Shown here one piece after another: positions 24,333 through 36,077 of a stretch of DNA of 64,000 bases (positions are counted from its first letter, which is position 1; each line of letters begins with the position of its first letter). Under the pieces are notes generated by a model. It saw nothing but the letters and a program-made list of their open reading frames with translations, ran no database searches and was not told the origin of the DNA. The stretch lies in contig OZ025258.1 in the NCBI GenBank assembly GCA_964019135.1, positions 14,601,771 through 14,665,770 on the forward strand, given 5' to 3'. The position numbers were made by a program, and so were the translations under genes. The DNA comes from Arenicola marina. Taxonomy: Eukaryota; Annelida; Polychaeta; Arenicolidae.

Positions 24333-24402
24333 AATACCTATATAGTTTTTTTTTTTTTTTTTTTAGCACAAAAAAAAAAAAAAAAAAAATACCTATATAG
24401 TT
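24333..24402. repeat. Poly-T / poly-A inverted insertion between 15-bp direct repeats
   Basis: aatacctatatagtt occurs at 24333-24347 and again at about 24388-24402. Between them lie about 20 T, the pentamer agcac, and about 20 A. The direct repeats look like a target-site duplication of retroposition length. Confidence 0.75.
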
Positions 24403-26758
24403 AACAAACACATTCTCTTTCGGTATCCAATACGGGTCGGTATGATTTCTAGCTTAATGATCCACAGATGGACAGAAGGACGAGAGACCCACGACGGACG
24501 GATGCACAGTGGAGGCTCTGGGCTGCGTACGGACGGCTGGGGAGACAGACACCTTGCATTGATTTTTCCCCAGACGACGAGTGGGATCAAGAAGATGTCG
24601 CCCAACCCGCCGTACGTACGTACACCACCGAGGACCCATGTCCTAACCCCGCCCCCCCCCCACACACACACACACACCCCGCCGGCCAGGACCCACCCCC
24701 CACTCCGAACCCCCCGACGGCTCTGCTTCAACTCGCGACACGAATGACGAAGGCTCCATCCCCACCTCCATCGCCCCATCCACCCATCGGTCAACAGCTA
24801 AGCCCCTGTCTGTGTCTCTCTCCCCGCTTCCTCTTTCACCCCCTCCTCCTGGCTTCTTCGTCTCCTTCTTCCTCTCAAGGGCCCCCTCCTGCTCCTCCTC
24901 TTCCCCCATTACTACCCCCTCCTTCTCCCCCCCCCCCATCCCGCACACCCGCATCCTTCCTCCTCCTTCTCCCCCCCACCCGCGTGCTCCTTCTCCTACA
25001 TTACGCTCCTATTTTTGCCTCCCCCCGCGCCCATCCCACACACACCAGTCCCTCAGCCCCACACCTTCCTCCCCCTTCCCTCGCTCCCTCCCTCCCTCCC
25101 TCCCACCGGCTGCTCCCGCTGCCGCCGGAACCCCTCTTCTGTCTTCGGGGGATCCTTTATTTAGCAGACAGGGCGGTCGGCCTGGGCCACATCTCCCACC
25201 CCCCCCCCCTACCCCCCAACTCCTTACCCCTCCACCCCCAGTCTTCAGTCTTAGGGGGACAGTTAACGACGGGAACGTACATCCCGCCCATCCAAAGACC
25301 AACGCTTCGGCGTATTGGTGTGGGGAGTCGCGGGGAAAGTGGGGCAGCGACGGACGGTGGACGGCGGCCGGGGAGTGTAGGGAGTGAAGCGACTGGGCAA
25401 GGCGCAAAAGGGTCGACCCAAGCCGACTGAGGGGTTGGCCGAGAATAAGTCTGGGTCTTTTTATTTTTGTTGTTGTTGTAAGGTTGCAGACCGGTGTTGA
25501 CCCGGCGTTTACCATCAAAGCCAGACGCCGCAACAGCGTCCGGCTTCTTCAAGGCTTGGAAGGACAACTCAAGGTCAGAGGAAGTCCTCCACGCCGACAG
25601 CGGAGCGCCGCCTATAGGCTTGAGACGAGAAACGCTCGGCATGAACAAGATAATTATCCGGGAAAGTGTCGCCAGCACCGCTTATTCAACCCTATGTTAC
25701 CGCGAATGTTACCGTGAATTTAATCACTTTCATTTTTGAGAGGAAAACTGGCGGGCGCGGTCTATATTATGTTACAATCTACCGTAAAAAAATATGGAAA
25801 TGAACCTAAAATTTAAAAGGAACTTAAAAAATCATTCAAAAACAGTAAAAGTAGGATTATTTTGGGGGTCAGTGGGTGGGGGGTAATATGACGTCACCAG
25901 ATAATGTCTATGTATCAAGTAGTGACACATATCGCCGGAGAACCGGTGGAGACACGGTTGATTAATCTCTCACAGTAGAAGTAACAGAGGCAGCGGATAT
26001 CATAATCAACTGCCGAAGGAAGCATAATGTAATAAAGACAATCAAATCTGATCCCGCCCCCCACCACCCACCCGATGAAAGAGAAAGGCGCCCTAAAAAC
26101 ACCCTTTTTGTTATTAATCCAATACTGACTTCTTTGAAGTATTATAATTTCATGGCATCGGAAGAAGTCCCCACCGCCAGTCACGTGATCAATTCATTCT
26201 TCGCGCATGCGTGGTGAGGTCACAAGACCCAGACGCGACGACCATGCAATTGTATGAGAAGAAAATTATGACGACCGAGTGACGTCAGAAAGGCAGCAAT
26301 GAAAGCCATGAGGAAAGAAGGAACAGGTCAACCTGGGGGGGGGGGGGCGGATTTTGTCTAAGAGTGTGCCGTAGTGACGCAGGTGGGCCCAACATCCGGT
26401 TCGTTGACTTGGGAGACCCTGCGGCCTCGTTATGAATACCAAGCAGGGTTAATTGAACACGTTGACCTTGATCAGGTAATAAGGTCGTCCGCTGAGTTGG
26501 AGTCTCCACAGTAGGTGTCTACGAGCGTCGCGTGGGGGCGCTAGTGTGCGAGAATGAACGGCTTTTAATATTAGTTTAGGGCCACGCTTCTCTGGCTAGG
26601 AGAAGGGTTCGGTTGAAATAAATCTATAACACCATCGCTTTTTGGCTTTCATCGTCCGTGAAACTTGGCCTCGAAGTCTGCTAAACTGCTAAAGGTTGTA
26701 CATGTACCACTACTTCTATATGACAGACTACTTCAGTTCAGGGGCTAGGGTGGGCGGT
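24403..26758. other. Intron 3, C-rich island then ordinary DNA
   Basis: 24640-25240 is strongly C/CT-rich (poly-C at 24650-24660, 24929-24937, 25199-25208; (CA)n at 24661-24675). 25440-26750 is ordinary, with poly-G at 26336-26347. The 320-residue frame at 24468-25430 is Pro/Ser-rich composition. Confidence 0.45.
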
Positions 26759-26759
26759 G

Positions 26760-27058
26760 CACCCCAATGGTCTATTGGTTAGCGCTCTCGGGCATTATCG
26801 AGTGTAAGCTGTCATCGTGCCGGATGTTTGGGGTTAGGCGTTCGCGCCCCACTCTGCCAAGATCCCATGTCCTCCCTAAGGGGGCACAGAGGGTTACGCC
26901 CCGGGGACGTGGTTCAGGATCCCATGTCTTCCCTAAGGGGATATCGAGGGTTACCCCCGGGGGCGTGGCTCCGCACTACATACCCTTGGTCTTCATTATT
27001 GACGAGATATGACCATCATAACACGTTTAAAGTGTCCTTCTCATGCCAACCCACCAAT
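26760..27058 (+). repeat. tRNA-derived SINE with internal duplication
   Basis: A-box-like TGGTCTATTGGTTAGCGC, B-box region ggcgttcgcgcccc, then two copies of the body block (gatcccatgtc-tccctaagggg) at 26863 and 26919, the tail-side gacgagatatgaccat, and the terminal caacccaccaatc. The duplicated body block distinguishes it from the other copies. Confidence 0.75.
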
Positions 27059-27126
27059 CATCGGCCCAGGCGTTTAACATGGAACCGTATATCCTGGCCT
27101 TGATACAGAATATCTATCTATCTATC

Positions 27127-27326
27127 NNNNNNNNNNNNNNNNNNNNNNNNNNNNNNNNNNNNNNNNNNNNNNNNNNNNNNNNNNNNNNNNNNNNNNNNNN
27201 NNNNNNNNNNNNNNNNNNNNNNNNNNNNNNNNNNNNNNNNNNNNNNNNNNNNNNNNNNNNNNNNNNNNNNNNNNNNNNNNNNNNNNNNNNNNNNNNNNNN
27301 NNNNNNNNNNNNNNNNNNNNNNNNNN
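27127..27326. other. Assembly gap (200 N)
   Basis: A run of N flanked by (TCTA)n on the left and AT-rich tata repeats on the right. The round size suggests a scaffolding gap in a microsatellite. Open frames across it are meaningless. Confidence 0.99.
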
Positions 27327-28860
27327 CATACATATAAATATAGTATATAAATATATATACATACAGATGGGTGAATTAGTTTTTTATGCCACGTGGGGCC
27401 AAAGAACCTTTGAGATAATGAGATGCATGAATGAAAAGATGGAGTTAGCCCTAGTATGTTACTATGCTAGGACCTCGCGTATAGATTAGTGCTGTTAACA
27501 GATACGTTAAAGGCTAGGCCCAGATCCGTAATTTCATGCAACACAAGGGAGTATAAAATCCAATTTGCATGTACACCAGAGGTCCCCCGATGGTCGTTGG
27601 CTGATTTCCGCCGTAGATCGGCCATTTCCGGCCACAGTCGGCATGTTCCGTGACTACACGCCCCGGGCTCGGGGCCGTGGGACGAAAGAACAACCGTCGA
27701 GTGGCGTACATTATTAGTATGCGGAGAGCGTTCATCCCGAGAAGTGCCGTCCCAGACAGACACTGTCGCGCTGGTCTCCATCCCACGCTGCTCCACCCCC
27801 GCCCCTCCCCTCCCTCTCTCACCCCACTCCCCTCAGCCCCCCACCCCTCCCTCTCTCTCACCCCCTCTCCCTTCCTCTTCCACCCTCGCATCCCATCCCG
27901 CTCCATCCACCCCCCTCGTGCACCCCTCCATCCCAGCTCCTCCCATCACATGCTACGCACCCCGATTCCCTATCTGCCCCGTTAGCTCAGCCAAGCCAGC
28001 CACCCTACCAGCCCTGTAGCCAGCCAGCCAGCCAGACCACCAGCCATTTCCATGTTTTCTGGTCTTCTTCCTCACTTTGCCGCCACCCGCTATTACATAT
28101 CCCCGAAATCCCCACCCCACCAATCCACACTCGACCCCATCGCCACCAGTCGTCAACCCCAACCCCCTCACTCTTACACCCTTACTCCCCCCCACCCTCC
28201 CAATCCACCCGCCACCACTTTCCCCCACCTGTTCCCCATTGGAGGAACGCCGACGGAGAAATCCCAAGCGACACTCGATATTTGTCCCCGGAAACCAGCC
28301 CCAAATGGCAATGCGCCGACTGCAATTTGCTAGAACAAACAAGAGTTTGAAGAGATTGGAGAAGCCTGTTAGGCATTCCCATTACCCCCACTTCTCCCAC
28401 CAGCCACCCCCCCCCCGCCCCCCCGGCCGCGCTACCCTCGGACACCCAGAAAAACGAATGCCGAATGCAAAATTTAGAGGGCACCTTGAGCGGAGACCCG
28501 CGTCCCTCTCTCGCCAAGTGACGCGCGTTCCGTTCCAAAACATTGCCATGGCAACCAGACATGGCCATTGCCTGAAGTGTCGCCTGAAGTGGTGCGTTGT
28601 GTGAAACTAGGGTTTCCATTAAATGCCTCAGTCAATTTGCCCAATATTACGCCAGAAAGGATGCAGCGGGTAAAAACGGACAAGAGGCAACCGCGGACAG
28701 CCAATCCGTCACACGCTTTCATCCGGAGCTCATTTGAAAAGTGCGGCATTTTTTTGTTTTTTTCTTCGGAGGGGGGGGGGGGGCAGCTAATTAAACTTTT
28801 ATAACATTTCTGAATACACCGTTGGATCTCATTCAGTTCTATCTTCACCTTCTATCAATC
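27327..28860. other. Intron 3, C-rich 27780-28260
   Basis: Pyrimidine-rich without a clear unit, agccagcc repeats at 27995-28035, a poly-C run at 28408-28415, and an X-box-like ATTGCCATGGCAAC at 28542-28555. No exon recognised. Confidence 0.45.
28542..28555. promoter_or_regulatory. RFX X-box-like site
   Basis: ATTGCCATGGCAAC matches the X-box palindrome except for its first base. Confidence 0.3.
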
Positions 28861-28866
28861 TATTTT

Positions 28867-29072
28867 CATGACAAAACATAAAAATAATCTGCATGTCAAT
28901 AAGAAAACGGCTAAATGATCTGCATTTTAATGACAAAACGGCAAAATCATTTGCATCTTAATGACAAAACGGCAAAACGATCTGCATTTTAATGACAAAA
29001 CGGCAAAATGGTCTGCATTGTAATGACAAAAAAGGCAAAATGGTCTGCATTTTGATGACAAAATGGCATATT
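28867..29072 (+). repeat. 31-bp AT-rich minisatellite, about 6.5 copies
   Basis: Units aatgacaaaacggcaaaa followed by t/c-g-tctgcatttt. Confidence 0.92.
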
Positions 29073-30072
29073 TACCACATAAAGATAGATATAACGGGTT
29101 GCTGATGATGTAATTATTTATTGCCACTGGCTTTGATGTGTTAATTCGCTGTGAATCGTGATGAAGAATATTGTTTACAATTAGGCTTGCAAACGGAACA
29201 GAAATACCTGCACTGGCTCGTAACAGCTTTCAAGCGCCGAAATTTGTTGCGCAGTTTGAAAAAAAGAACCGTACATAGAAATAGGGCTTTCCCTCGTACA
29301 AATTATCCAGACAACAATGCGTCCCACATTCCAGAGCCAACGCCAAGTTTCACGAAGACAGGTTCGGGACAAAAAAAATGATAACTCATCGACGAAGTCT
29401 ACGATGCAAAGACAGAGAAGTAAAAAAAGAAACCGATAATTTTCTCCTTTTTTTCCCCTGCACTTAGGGAGGCCCTCGAGAGGATTAAGTCCTGGGCGCC
29501 CCGAAGAGGGGGAGGGGGCTGCTTGGGCGGTGGGTGGGCGGGGGGGGGGGGGGTATTGAAAAAGAGGGAAATAGGCTGGGTCGAGGATGATGGTGGTGGT
29601 GAGGGACTGCCTCGGAGGGCAAGGAAGCCTATGGGGACTTCACTACTGATAACAACCAACAACAAAGCCCAAGCCCTTGTCTTACTCCCTAGTCCCTTGT
29701 TGGTATTCAGCATTTATATATCACAGTCTAACTCCTATATACCGACAACGATTCCGAAGCAAAGGCCGCTGAGGTTGGTTGATCTTGGTTTGGGCCTGTA
29801 TATCGGTTCTCTAGTGCTGCATAGGTACGGGGATGGGTTGGTGGTTGGGGGGCGGGGTGGAGAGGAAGGGGGTGGGGGGTCTGCCTCTTCCGTCTCGTAC
29901 CCACCGCTGCCAACCAGTTAACCAAACCCAGCCCAGTCCCCCGCCCCCTCCCCTCCCCTCCCAAGCCCGCCCCAGGCCAGAGATACGATCGGGGCCTCAC
30001 GGGGTCGGATGGAGGCCACGTTGAAGAAACCAGGGCGAACCCGCGTAAAATCACGGACATGATATTCCACCT
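29073..30072. other. Intron 3, mixed
   Basis: Poly-G at 29539-29552 and G-rich 29830-29880; C-rich 29935-29975. No exon or element. Confidence 0.4.
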
Positions 30073-30073
30073 G

Positions 30074-30176
30074 CCCCCCCCCTCAAACCACCCTGCAGCC
30101 CCCCCCCCCTCACCAACCACTCTGCAGCCCCCCCCCCCTCACCAACCACCCTGCAGCCCCCCCCCCCCTACCAACC
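30074..30176 (+). repeat. ~33-bp minisatellite, 3 copies
   Basis: Units of ccctgcagcc, poly-C, tcaccaacca; copies differ in poly-C length. Confidence 0.88.
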
Positions 30177-32335
30177 CTAGATGCCGTCGCAGACAAGACC
30201 ACGTGGCCCCTGGTGCAGGAGGGAGGGTAGGGTAGGGTGGGGTGGGGGGAATGGCAAGGATTCAACTCCTGCTTGGAGGTCTTGGAGGTTGTTGTGGATG
30301 TACTGATAGCGCAAGACCGCGGTGTGGGGTGGGATGGCGGTGCAAGGACTGCCGGGGGGAGGGGCGAGGTGGCGTTGCAGGAGGGGAGAGAAGGGGGAGA
30401 TGGGAGAGAGAGAGGGGTGGGTTGGGGGCTGTTATTGCACCGTCGGCCACCGCCTTTATCAGTGTTTTCCCTCCACGAACGATTCCGCTTGGTCCCCTGG
30501 AACGACCGAATTCCCGTAGTAAAACAGCGATGTACGCCAGAGCCATTTTTGTCTTTTAACCCAGTTTGCCATGGTTCGTCGTCTAGTTTTGACGGGCTTA
30601 CATCCCTGGGGGAGACGGTCGGAGATGTTAGATGTACTTTTGCTTGCTGCGTGAAGCCCATTCCGAGCCCCATTAATGCTTAGTTCCCCCAAGATAATCT
30701 AACACAACAAGCGATATAAATGCTGAAGCAAAGGTAAAGACCAATCCAAATATAAGCATTATGTAATACATCCAATGGTGAATCCAGAGGGATGTTGGAT
30801 GAGGGGGTGCGGCACGATGATCAGAGGTACAAGGGTGAACTTCTGAAATGCACCCCCCCCCAACCCAACCCACCCACCGCCCTAAGAATTCATGACGAGA
30901 CAAATCCTTGAAGAAATAATGTATGAAGAAATAATTTTTGAAGAATTCATGAATAAATTGTATCACCCTTTCAAAAATGAAATGCACCCCCCCCCCCTGG
31001 CAATTTATGCAGACACCAGCGCGTTATTCAGCGTTCATTAGTCGGGGAGCCCAACCCTAAATCCAGCATCCACCACCACGCAGCGATTATACCGTAACGC
31101 AATATACACCAAACCAGTCTGCCCACAGTGATCGCGTTTGATCGACGGTCAAACCCACGTTATAATATCAAACGGCGTCGATATGACCACCCACAGATCG
31201 GTAGGCAATTAATGAGACCGACCTATACATAATAATGCGTTATTTCCTCAGCCTCCTTCTATTTTTATAAGAGGTCCAGCCACTTCCTGCTAGACGGCCA
31301 AAAATAACAAACTTCAAAAACTACACACACACACACAATCCACCAGCTCATTAAGACCCCGTTTCACTTACATCAAGCGTATAAAGTATGTAACGCACTC
31401 CCCGCTGTGACAAGTTTTTGCCCATAGGTCCCACTCTCCGGCACACCGACGCCCTCACACCAGCAGCCAGTCAGCACGGAGCACTGCGCAATGGAGCTAA
31501 ATACCGAAAACTTAAAAGTCCCCCTGCCCGTTTTTTGTCACAGCTAATGTGATATGCTTGATATATATACACGCTCCTTTCACGTCCACAAAGCGCCTAC
31601 CCAACCAAGCCAAGCAGGGGGGCCTGGTGAGACACACAACGGCGCTCACCCATCACACACCAATCTTAAGGACTGGGAGTTTCACAAGTTTTATTGACGT
31701 CATACCGAAGTTGGTTCATAGCTCGTGCGTATCGTATCCTCACCGACCGAGCGCCCCGACAACAAGAAAACTGATAAATCTCATATATAACCAGAAACAG
31801 AAACAGGGATTCCTTTGTATGTGCGCAATATTTTCGCGACTAAACAAAAATTGGGATCAAAACTTGACAGATACATTTGCAATTACTCAGTATCTGGGCT
31901 CACATCTGGTATTACCAGTCATGCCGCCATTTTTAACGGTGGCAGAACGACATCGGAATCGACAATGCGTCAGGGTGAAGGATTCCATTGAATGATACTT
32001 GGATCCTGTCGAGTTAAAAAAACGAGTGAAATATTATAATCCCTTTATACCCAACGCCGAGCGCGCTACACATGTCCTTAACATCAGTGGCCAGCTTCAG
32101 AGCATTGGGATATCGTCAAGCAAATGAAATGTTGATGTGTTTTTTTTTGCTAGAAAATGTCAAAATCTCTGATGCCACCTCGCTGTGCCAGGGATTACAA
32201 CTGAAAGAGGATAAACATTATGCAACAGCCTGGCCAAGAAGAGAGCTTACTTTATGATAACAACAGGGCCGGGACCAGGCCAGGCCAGTTCATGATAACG
32301 AGGCTATCCATGCGTTCCTCTACTAACTCCACCCT
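30177..32335. other. Intron 3, G-rich to 30440 then AT-richer
   Basis: gaaatgcacccccccc appears twice (30845 and 30978) around a gaagaaataat repeat (30907-30945). (CA)n at 31325-31337. No exon recognised. Confidence 0.45.
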
Positions 32336-32338
32336 AAC

Positions 32339-32535
32339 GATTGGTTGTATATTCAGGACGTTTAAACCAGAGTTGGTCATATCGCGTCAATGGGAGAAGG
32401 AAGGGAGAATGGAGCCATGTCCCTGGGGGTAACCCCCTACTCTTTGCGAAGAAGGACATGGGATCTTTATCCTGCGACCACACAGACATGGCCACAGCGG
32501 GGCGCGAACCACCGATCCACGTGCCGTTAGGCAAC
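32339..32535 (-). repeat. tRNA-derived SINE, head-truncated
   Basis: Minus-strand B-box GGTTCGCGCCCC, catgtctgtgtggtcgcagg, central block with cttcttcgcaaagagtaggg, cccattgacgcgatatgacc, and tail to tgaatatacaaccaa. Same sense as the host gene. The A-box is missing; the copy breaks at gttaggc. Confidence 0.88.
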
Positions 32536-32564
32536 CACAGTTGGTCATATCGTTCGGCATAGAT

Positions 32565-32690
32565 ACATGTGTTCCCATGGGGTCAATACTTGTTGGGAAA
32601 TGCATGTCAAGGTTTTCCCGAGTCATTATTTCACCATGTTTTCCTATACGAGGTCTGGCCACCAGAGACTGGTGCTGAGAGTACCGACCG
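32565..32690 (-). repeat. ~120-bp dispersed segment, inverted relative to its second copy
   Basis: Minus strand: gtggccagacctcgtatagg, aaaacatggtgaaataatga, ctcgggaaaaccttgacatg, then tttcccaaca and a cattgacc-like end. The same segment is on the plus strand at 39176-39275. Confidence 0.85.
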
Positions 32691-33240
32691 AGATGTACCG
32701 ACCGTTTTTACTATACAAGCTCACACACACCTTCTCGTGTGCGTACCCTGGTAACCACAACACCTCCCCCCCCCCCCTCCCGCCCATCTTGGCACTCGTG
32801 ACTGCCCTCACAGGTAACGGTATCGGCGGTACAACACCATGGATCACTCACTCCCACACAAGTCCGGCGCCGACTGCCAAAGGTCTCTCACAGCCCGCGG
32901 CCAACGAGCGGCAAGGGAGCATGGCAGTTAGCCAGCCAAACCCCAATAAACACAATCTAAAGCCCGGATTCTCCACCAAGAAGCTAGACGACAGGCAGGC
33001 AGGCATCTTCATCCTGATTCCATCGCCTGGAAGCGCATGGAAGCTGCGAAAACAAAGCTTTGGTTGCGGGTGTGAACATTAGCCCACCTCTCTCCCGATC
33101 ACAACGCATGGATTGCCTTTCGAGAGAAAGTCATCAATCCTTTCTCGCCTCCCCACCACCCCCCCCCCCCCCTCTTGCCTGCTTCCTGGATTAGCAGAGT
33201 CAGGGGTGAATCATAAGTAAATATAGTCAAGCCGGACGTC
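32691..33240. other. Intron 3, no element
   Basis: Poly-C at 32766-32778 and 33161-33172; nothing else. Confidence 0.4.
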
Positions 33241-33420
33241 TTGGGAAGGAGGCGAGGCGGAGATGGTGGAGGGGGTGGGGGAGGAGGGGGTGGTGGAGGG
33301 GGTGGGGGAGGATGGGGTGAGGGAGGAGGGGTGGGGGAGGAGGCGGCGGATGATGCGAGGCGAGGCGGAGGATGGAGGAGGGGAGAGAGGGGGGGGGGGA
33401 GGAGTCAATGGGAGGTCGCG
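33241..33420 (+). repeat. G-rich tract of gtgggggagga/ggtggaggg units
   Basis: Irregular 9-21 base units (ggtggagggggtgggggagga recurs), a candidate G-quadruplex cluster on the plus strand. Confidence 0.75.
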
Positions 33421-33960
33421 GGTGGGCACGCGACCCCAGAATGCACTCCAACCGGAAATGACGGAGGTAATCAGCTATGGAGATCGGCTCTGGCGGGCGA
33501 TAGATACCGCCGGCCAATCGCGCCCCCACCCCCACGCACCCACCACCTCATTCCGCTAATTACAGACCATGCAGTAGTGCCCGTATATTCGGAGGTTCCC
33601 ACCTACATACACTCTCCGCCCACATATAGGGCCAAATATCAGCTTACCACGCTATACAGAGGCACGAAAACAAAAACCGAATTATAATTGGTAATTTTTA
33701 AATACGGGAATTCACCACAGGCATGCACGAAGTGTGCAGTCGTGGTTTCCTGCAAACAATATCTGTTCTTTGCTAATATAACGCTCCCCTCCCATTCCCT
33801 CCCAGTCTCCTCCTTAGCACTAGCGGATATTTATACCATTATTTATCCTCATGTGCCCCAGGAATACATCGAATATGAAATTAATCACAGGGCAACAACC
33901 GACTTTTGCGACTAATACAGACGTAGGCCATAAAGATCGACAGCTCCATAGAATGTCTAG
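33421..33960. other. Intron 3, no element
   Basis: Ordinary sequence, nothing recognised. Confidence 0.4.
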
Positions 33961-33963
33961 ATC

Positions 33964-34205
33964 GGTACAGACATCATGACGTCAGCAGCGGTACAGACTT
34001 GCTGGCGTCAGCAGCGGTACAGATGTGATGATGTCCACAGCGGTACAGACGTGATGACGTCAGCAGCGGTATAGACGTGATGATGTCCAGGGCGGTACAG
34101 CCGTGATGACGTCAGCAGCGGTACAGACGTGATGACGTCAGCAGCGGTACAGACGTGATGATGTCTACAGCGGTACAGACGTGATGACGTCAGCAGCATA
34201 CAGAC
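33964..34205 (+). repeat. 26-bp minisatellite carrying CRE palindromes
   Basis: Units cagcggtacagacgtgatga followed by cgtcag or tgtcca, about 9 copies. TGACGTCA, the full CRE, occurs in five units; alternate units carry TGATGTC instead. Confidence 0.9.
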
Positions 34206-34950
34206 TGCCGCCACAGTCCCCTTTTGGGGCTTCATAACATTAGCGAAGAGACTCTGATGCCATTAACTATGCGCCCCCTATCCACAGCCTTTAGAACCCA
34301 TTCCCCTCCACCTGCCACCCCCCTTCCTTCTGCCCCCCCGCCCCCCCCGCGTATTGCCGCCCACGTCTCTTCATAATGCATAACGTCTGGCCACACCAAC
34401 GCGCCGTTGCCATGGCAACCACGATGGAGGCGGGTGGTGGTGGGGAGGTGGGTGGCGTTAATAGATAGCATCAGCCAGTAGTGGGATGGAAGAGAATAGG
34501 GAACCAGCCCTGAGAGGAGAAAGACAAAAAAAAAAAACACTACTCATTACCTACCGCTGTACCCCTCTCCGCGAGCCCCCCCCCCTACACCTACCCTCAT
34601 CCATCCCCTACCCCAGCTTCCCTATCCCTTCCTTCCTTCACTCCCCCCCCCCCTACCTCCATCCAGCTTCCCAACCTCCTCCAGCTCCCTAACCCTCCCC
34701 CAGCTCCCTAACCCCGCCCCCCCCCACCCCACTCGCATGCCTACCCGTCCCCCTTCCCTCCATAACGCACATACTGGATGCCTTGGCCATTACAATGGCG
34801 AGCGACCGTACCGACTGGGCTGGGGGCGGGGAAGGCCGGGAGGCCTGGGTTACCCGTAGTAGACAAAAAATCTTATCCCTCATTTTTCTCAGGCCGTCTC
34901 CGCCGTCGGATCTGATCCGTCAGCAGCACCAGGATCACTACCAGCTGGGT
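34206..34950. other. Intron 3, C-rich with an X-box
   Basis: C-rich at 34300-34350 and 34560-34760, where a ccagctccctaacc unit repeats two to three times. GTTGCCATGGCAAC at 34406-34419. No exon. Confidence 0.5.
34406..34419. promoter_or_regulatory. RFX X-box, perfect palindrome
   Basis: GTTGCCATGGCAAC is a fully palindromic X-box. Confidence 0.4.
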
Positions 34951-34952
34951 GC

Positions 34953-35484
34953 CGACAGACCCCCGTGACAGACCCTCGCGACAGACCCTCGCGAGAGACC
35001 CTCGCGACAGAACCCCGTGACAGACCCTCGCGACAGACCCTAGTGCCAGACCCTCGCGAGGCCCCCGTGACAAACTCTCGCGACAGACCCTCGTGAGAGA
35101 CCCTCGAGAGAGACCCTCGCGAGAGACCCTCGCGAGAGACCCTCGAGAGAGACCCTCGCGAGAGACCCTCGAGAGAGACCCTCGCGAGAGACCCTCGAGA
35201 GAGACCCTCGCGAGAGACCCTCGCGAGAGACCCTCGAGAGAGACCCTCGAGAGAGACCCTTGAGAGAGACCCTCGTGAGAGACCCTCGCGACAGACCCCC
35301 ACGACAGACCCTCGCGACAGACCCTCGCGAGAGACCCTCGAGAGAGACCCTCGCGACAGACCCCCGCGACAGACACTCGCGACAGACCCTCGCGAGGGAC
35401 CCTCGAGAGACCCTCGCGACAGACCCTCGCGACAGACCCTCGCGAGAGACCCTCGAGAGAGACCCTCGCGAGAGACCCTCGCGA
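34953..35484 (+). repeat. 13-bp minisatellite, about 41 copies
   Basis: Units agaccctcgcgag and variants agaccctcgcgac, agaccctcgagag and agaccccc-g-gac. The core TCGCGA or TCGAGA is palindromic and CpG-dense. Because 13 is not a multiple of 3, every frame reads the same 13-residue cycle (SREGLSRGSLARV type), producing spurious open frames on both strands. Confidence 0.95.
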
Positions 35485-35489
35485 CCATC

Positions 35490-36075
35490 AGCCTAACGTA
35501 AACCTTAGCGACACGTGGCGTTTCCGCTTATTTCAGTCATTTAATTGCACCGTTGGCATGGCAACCGTTTTCCTAATCACCTAATCGATCTGACCCCTCA
35601 GCGCGTGACAAATAAAATAGGGACCGAGCTAACAAACGGGGCGGGGGGGGGGGGCGGGGGTCTAGGATTTGAATCCGGCTTGAGGGAGCATGAAGCAATC
35701 TGACGATGGGGTGGTGTGGTGTAGGGGTGGGTAGAGTCCCCTTTTCCACGGCGGCTCAAAGCCCCCCCCCCTACCCCACGTGGATCCTCTATTACTCCGA
35801 ACGTTGTTGCCTTGACGACGTGCATATCATACGCACAGTAGTAACAAAATATAGATCCTCGCAGGCTCGTGGAAGCCATTACGCGATTTATAGCATAATT
35901 GGCGTAATAAACGGAAACCCACCAACACAAAACTCTTTAACCCCATTATGCTAGGGCCTCACTACATGACAGAGCAATCTAATTGATAGCACCGAGCAAA
36001 AAAATCACCCCGAGAAGCAGTTTTACGTCATTATCGCGAGTGGTACAGATGGCAACCCTTCCGTGCATCATTATC
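35490..36075. other. Intron 3, short unique stretch
   Basis: Poly-G at 35644-35653, X-box-like GTTGGCATGGCAAC at 35552-35565; otherwise nothing. Confidence 0.4.
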
Positions 36076-36077
36076 AC

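Noticed and set aside
24468-25430. 320-codon plus-strand open frame
   Set aside because: Pro/Ser/Leu composition from a C-rich island, with equally long frames on the other strand.
27043-27489. Open frames spanning the N run
   Set aside because: They include 200 unknown bases and have no meaning.
34889-35488. Overlapping Ser/Arg/Gly/Leu-repeat open frames on both strands
   Set aside because: Direct consequence of the 13-bp minisatellite, which reads identically in all frames.
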